Positions 62,575-64,000 of a stretch of DNA of 64,000 bases are shown piece after piece. Numbering within the stretch: the first letter of the stretch is position 1; each line of letters begins with the position of its first letter. The stretch lies in contig NZ_PJRT01000009.1 in the NCBI RefSeq assembly GCF_002858935.1, positions 412,649-476,648 on the forward strand, read 5' to 3'. The notes under the pieces are model-generated. The model worked only from the letters and a program-made list of their open reading frames with translations. It had not been told where the DNA came from and ran no database searches. Source of the DNA: Pantoea endophytica (GTDB lineage Bacteria > Pseudomonadota > Gammaproteobacteria > Enterobacterales > Enterobacteriaceae). The position numbers were made by a program, and so were the translations under genes.

Positions 62575-63810
62575 ATGTTTAAGTCCTTTTTTCCGCGGCC
62601 AACGCTGTTTTTCAGCTCAGCTGCGATTTGGAGTTTGCTGGCGATTTTTGCCTGGTTTGGCTTTTTCAGTGATTTCCCGGCGCGCTGGCCTGCACTACAG
62701 GCGGCGATGCACGAACCTTTGCCAACCAATGCCAGCCGTTTTATTCACATCAGCCAACTGTGGTTTTACGCCTATTACTGGATCGTTGCCGGCCTCTTTG
62801 CGCTAGCGTGGCGCGTGATTGATAACCATCCGTGGCAGCGCTGGTCGGTTTGGGGTTCAATTCTGATCATCTTTGTCACCTGGTTTGGCGTGCAGGTCGG
62901 CGTGGGCGTTAACGCCTGGTACGGCCCGTTCTACGACATGATTCAACAGGCGCTGACCAAAGCCGGTTCCGTCGCCATCCACCAGTTCTATGTGCAAGTG
63001 CTGGCGTTTCTCGGTATCGCGCTGATTGCGGTAGTGATTGGCGTGATGAACTCGTTCTTCGTCAGCCATTGGGTATTCCGCTGGCGTACCGCGATGAACA
63101 ATTACTACATGCACAACTGGCAGCGTCTGCGTCTGGTTGAGGGGGCGGCACAGCGTGTACAGGAAGACACCATGCGCTTCGCTGGCACGTTGCAGGATTG
63201 GGGCATCAACTTTATTCAGGCGATTATGACGCTGGTGGCGTTCCTGCCGGTGCTGGTCACGCTGTCGCACCATGTGAAAGAGGTGCCCATTCTTGGCAGC
63301 ATTCCGTATGCATTGGTGATTGCCGCGCTGCTGTGGTCGCTGTTTGGTACCGCGCTGCTGGCGCTGGTGGGGATTAAACTGCCGGGGCTGGAGTTTCGCA
63401 ATCAGCGGGTGGAAGCGGCCTACCGTAAAGAGCTGGTATATGGCGAAGACGATCCTGAACGCGCCTCACCGCCGACGGTGCAGGAGCTGTTTAGCCGCGT
63501 GCGTCAGAACTATTTCCGCCTCTATTTCCACTATTTGTACTTCAACATCACCCGCATTATGTATCTGCAGGTGGATAACGTGTTCGGGCTGTTTGTGCTG
63601 TTCCCGTCGATTGTGGCGGGTACCATTACGCTCGGTCTGCTGAACCAGATCACCAATGTGTTTGATCAGGTGCGCTCGTCGTTCCAGTATTTGATCACGT
63701 CGTGGTCAACGCTGATTACGCTGATGTCGATCTATAAACGTCTGCGCAGTTTCGAGCAGATTTTGCAGGATATTCCACACGAAGAGATGATGCGCGAAGC
63801 CGCGGAGTAA
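62575..63810 (+). CDS. sbmA: SbmA/BacA-type peptide antibiotic transporter
   Basis: 411 residues (E. coli SbmA has 406), with seven to eight membrane segments. Closely matched stretches include [27 protein letters not shown]-like [60 protein letters not shown] and [20 protein letters not shown]. It is a proton-driven inner membrane importer of peptides such as microcins and proline-rich antimicrobial peptides. GGAG lies 5 bases before ATG 62575; the GTG two codons upstream is less likely. Confidence 0.95.
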   Translation: MFKSFFPRPTLFFSSAAIWSLLAIFAWFGFFSDFPARWPALQAAMHEPLPTNASRFIHISQLWFYAYYWIVAGLFALAWRVIDNHPWQRWSVWGSILIIFVTWFGVQVGVGVNAWYGPFYDMIQQALTKAGSVAIHQFYVQVLAFLGIALIAVVIGVMNSFFVSHWVFRWRTAMNNYYMHNWQRLRLVEGAAQRVQEDTMRFAGTLQDWGINFIQAIMTLVAFLPVLVTLSHHVKEVPILGSIPYALVIAALLWSLFGTALLALVGIKLPGLEFRNQRVEAAYRKELVYGEDDPERASPPTVQELFSRVRQNYFRLYFHYLYFNITRIMYLQVDNVFGLFVLFPSIVAGTITLGLLNQITNVFDQVRSSFQYLITSWSTLITLMSIYKRLRSFEQILQDIPHEEMMREAAE

Positions 63811-63835
63811 GGTGGTAGTGCGGTGCGGTCTGGTG

Positions 63836-63856
63836 CCCTCACCCCGGCCCTCTCCC
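63836..63856. repeat. CCCTCACCC dispersed repeat, left arm only (copy 4, interrupted)
   Basis: CCCTCACCCCGGCCCTCTCC with a further C matches the left arm of copy 3. The right arm is missing because the insertion sequence starts at the next base. Confidence 0.8.
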
Positions 63857-64000
63857 TGTACAGTCCGGGGACATGGTAGACAGGTGTTCGGGGACATGGT
63901 GAACACTTTTTAACATCCTTTACCCATGGTGATCGACTTTTTCTTCAGGTCGATCACCCCCACTTTTGTGCTGTACCACCATACCTCGTAGCACCCGTCT
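63857..64000 (-). mobile_element. End of an IS481-like insertion sequence, cut by the window edge
   Basis: The element begins TGTACAGTCCGGGGACATGG, directly after the repeat arm, with a second TCGGGGACATGG at 63888 as an internal end repeat. The TGT terminus fits IS481/IS3-type elements. A transposase C-terminus is read on the minus strand from the right edge. The element continues beyond the window. Confidence 0.75.
63910..64000 (-). CDS. IS481-like transposase, C-terminal 29 residues (partial)
   Basis: The minus-strand frame from the window edge ends with YEVWWYSTKVGVIDLKKKS then ITMGKGC and TAA at 63910-63912. The YEVWY-type ending is what I expect for IS481-family integrases. The catalytic DDE core lies outside the window, so the family is inferred from the end sequence and TGT terminus only. 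Confidence 0.65.
   Translation of the reverse strand, partial: DGCYEVWWYSTKVGVIDLKKKSITMGKGC

Noticed and set aside
1..64000. tRNA, rRNA, prophage, restriction or toxin-antitoxin modules
   Set aside because: None could be recognised by eye in the sequence; small structured RNAs could be missed without a covariance-model search.

Overview
The window looks like chromosomal DNA of a plant- or environment-associated member of the Enterobacterales, most likely Erwiniaceae (Pantoea/Erwinia type). The evidence is the mix of gcd, tsx, abgRABT, yghU and sbmA orthologues, a membrane gluconate 2-dehydrogenase, moderately high G+C, and many dispersed palindromic repeats between genes. The genus is inferred from gene content only.

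Layout. 1-4433: an inverse autotransporter (intimin/invasin type) cut by the left edge and broken by one in-frame amber codon. 4496-10136: an inositol-like sugar catabolism patch (Gfo/Idh/MocA dehydrogenase, IolE-like and IolH-like TIM barrels, two LacI-type regulators). 10238-12906: yghU, a DUF1330 protein and a chemoreceptor. 13140-16336: LPS-core type glycosyltransferases and an O-antigen ligase. 16534-21485: a dehydrogenase/isomerase/binding-protein operon, divergent from a sigma-54 activator, with a clear sigma-54 promoter between them. 21640-24930: SDR, sialidase-fold protein and sodium:solute symporter operon. 25122-25415: remnant of a tartrate/malate dehydrogenase. 25430-35689: an oligosaccharide locus (signal-less GH28, CUT1 ABC transporter in two divergent pieces, GNAT, ROK repressor, BadF/BadG-type kinase, dehydrogenase). 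35754-47664: two MFS exporters, a degenerate EAL-like protein, gcd, LysR and AraC regulators, a QseBC/PmrAB-like two-component pair, tsx with a perfect CRP site, and a VOC protein. 47743-53244: the p-aminobenzoyl-glutamate system abgR/abgA/abgB/abgT. 53434-58075: an MFS symporter carrying an internal repeat, and a 1054-residue Bap-like adhesin. 58426-62278: a three-subunit gluconate 2-dehydrogenase operon. 62575-63810: sbmA. 63857-64000: the end of an IS481-like insertion sequence that has landed in a repeat and runs off the right edge.

How the parts work together. Gcd and the gluconate dehydrogenase can oxidise glucose to gluconate and then 2-ketogluconate in the periplasm, feeding electrons to the respiratory chain. 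The sugar islands are assembled from the same few families (Gfo/Idh, TIM-barrel isomerases, LacI/ROK/sigma-54 regulators) but each seems built for a different, unidentified substrate. Two separate large repeat adhesins (one at each end) suggest a surface-attachment lifestyle. Two repeat families punctuate the window: a CCCTCACCC...GGGTGAGGG element and a GTAGCGGCGCG...CGCGCCGCTAC element.
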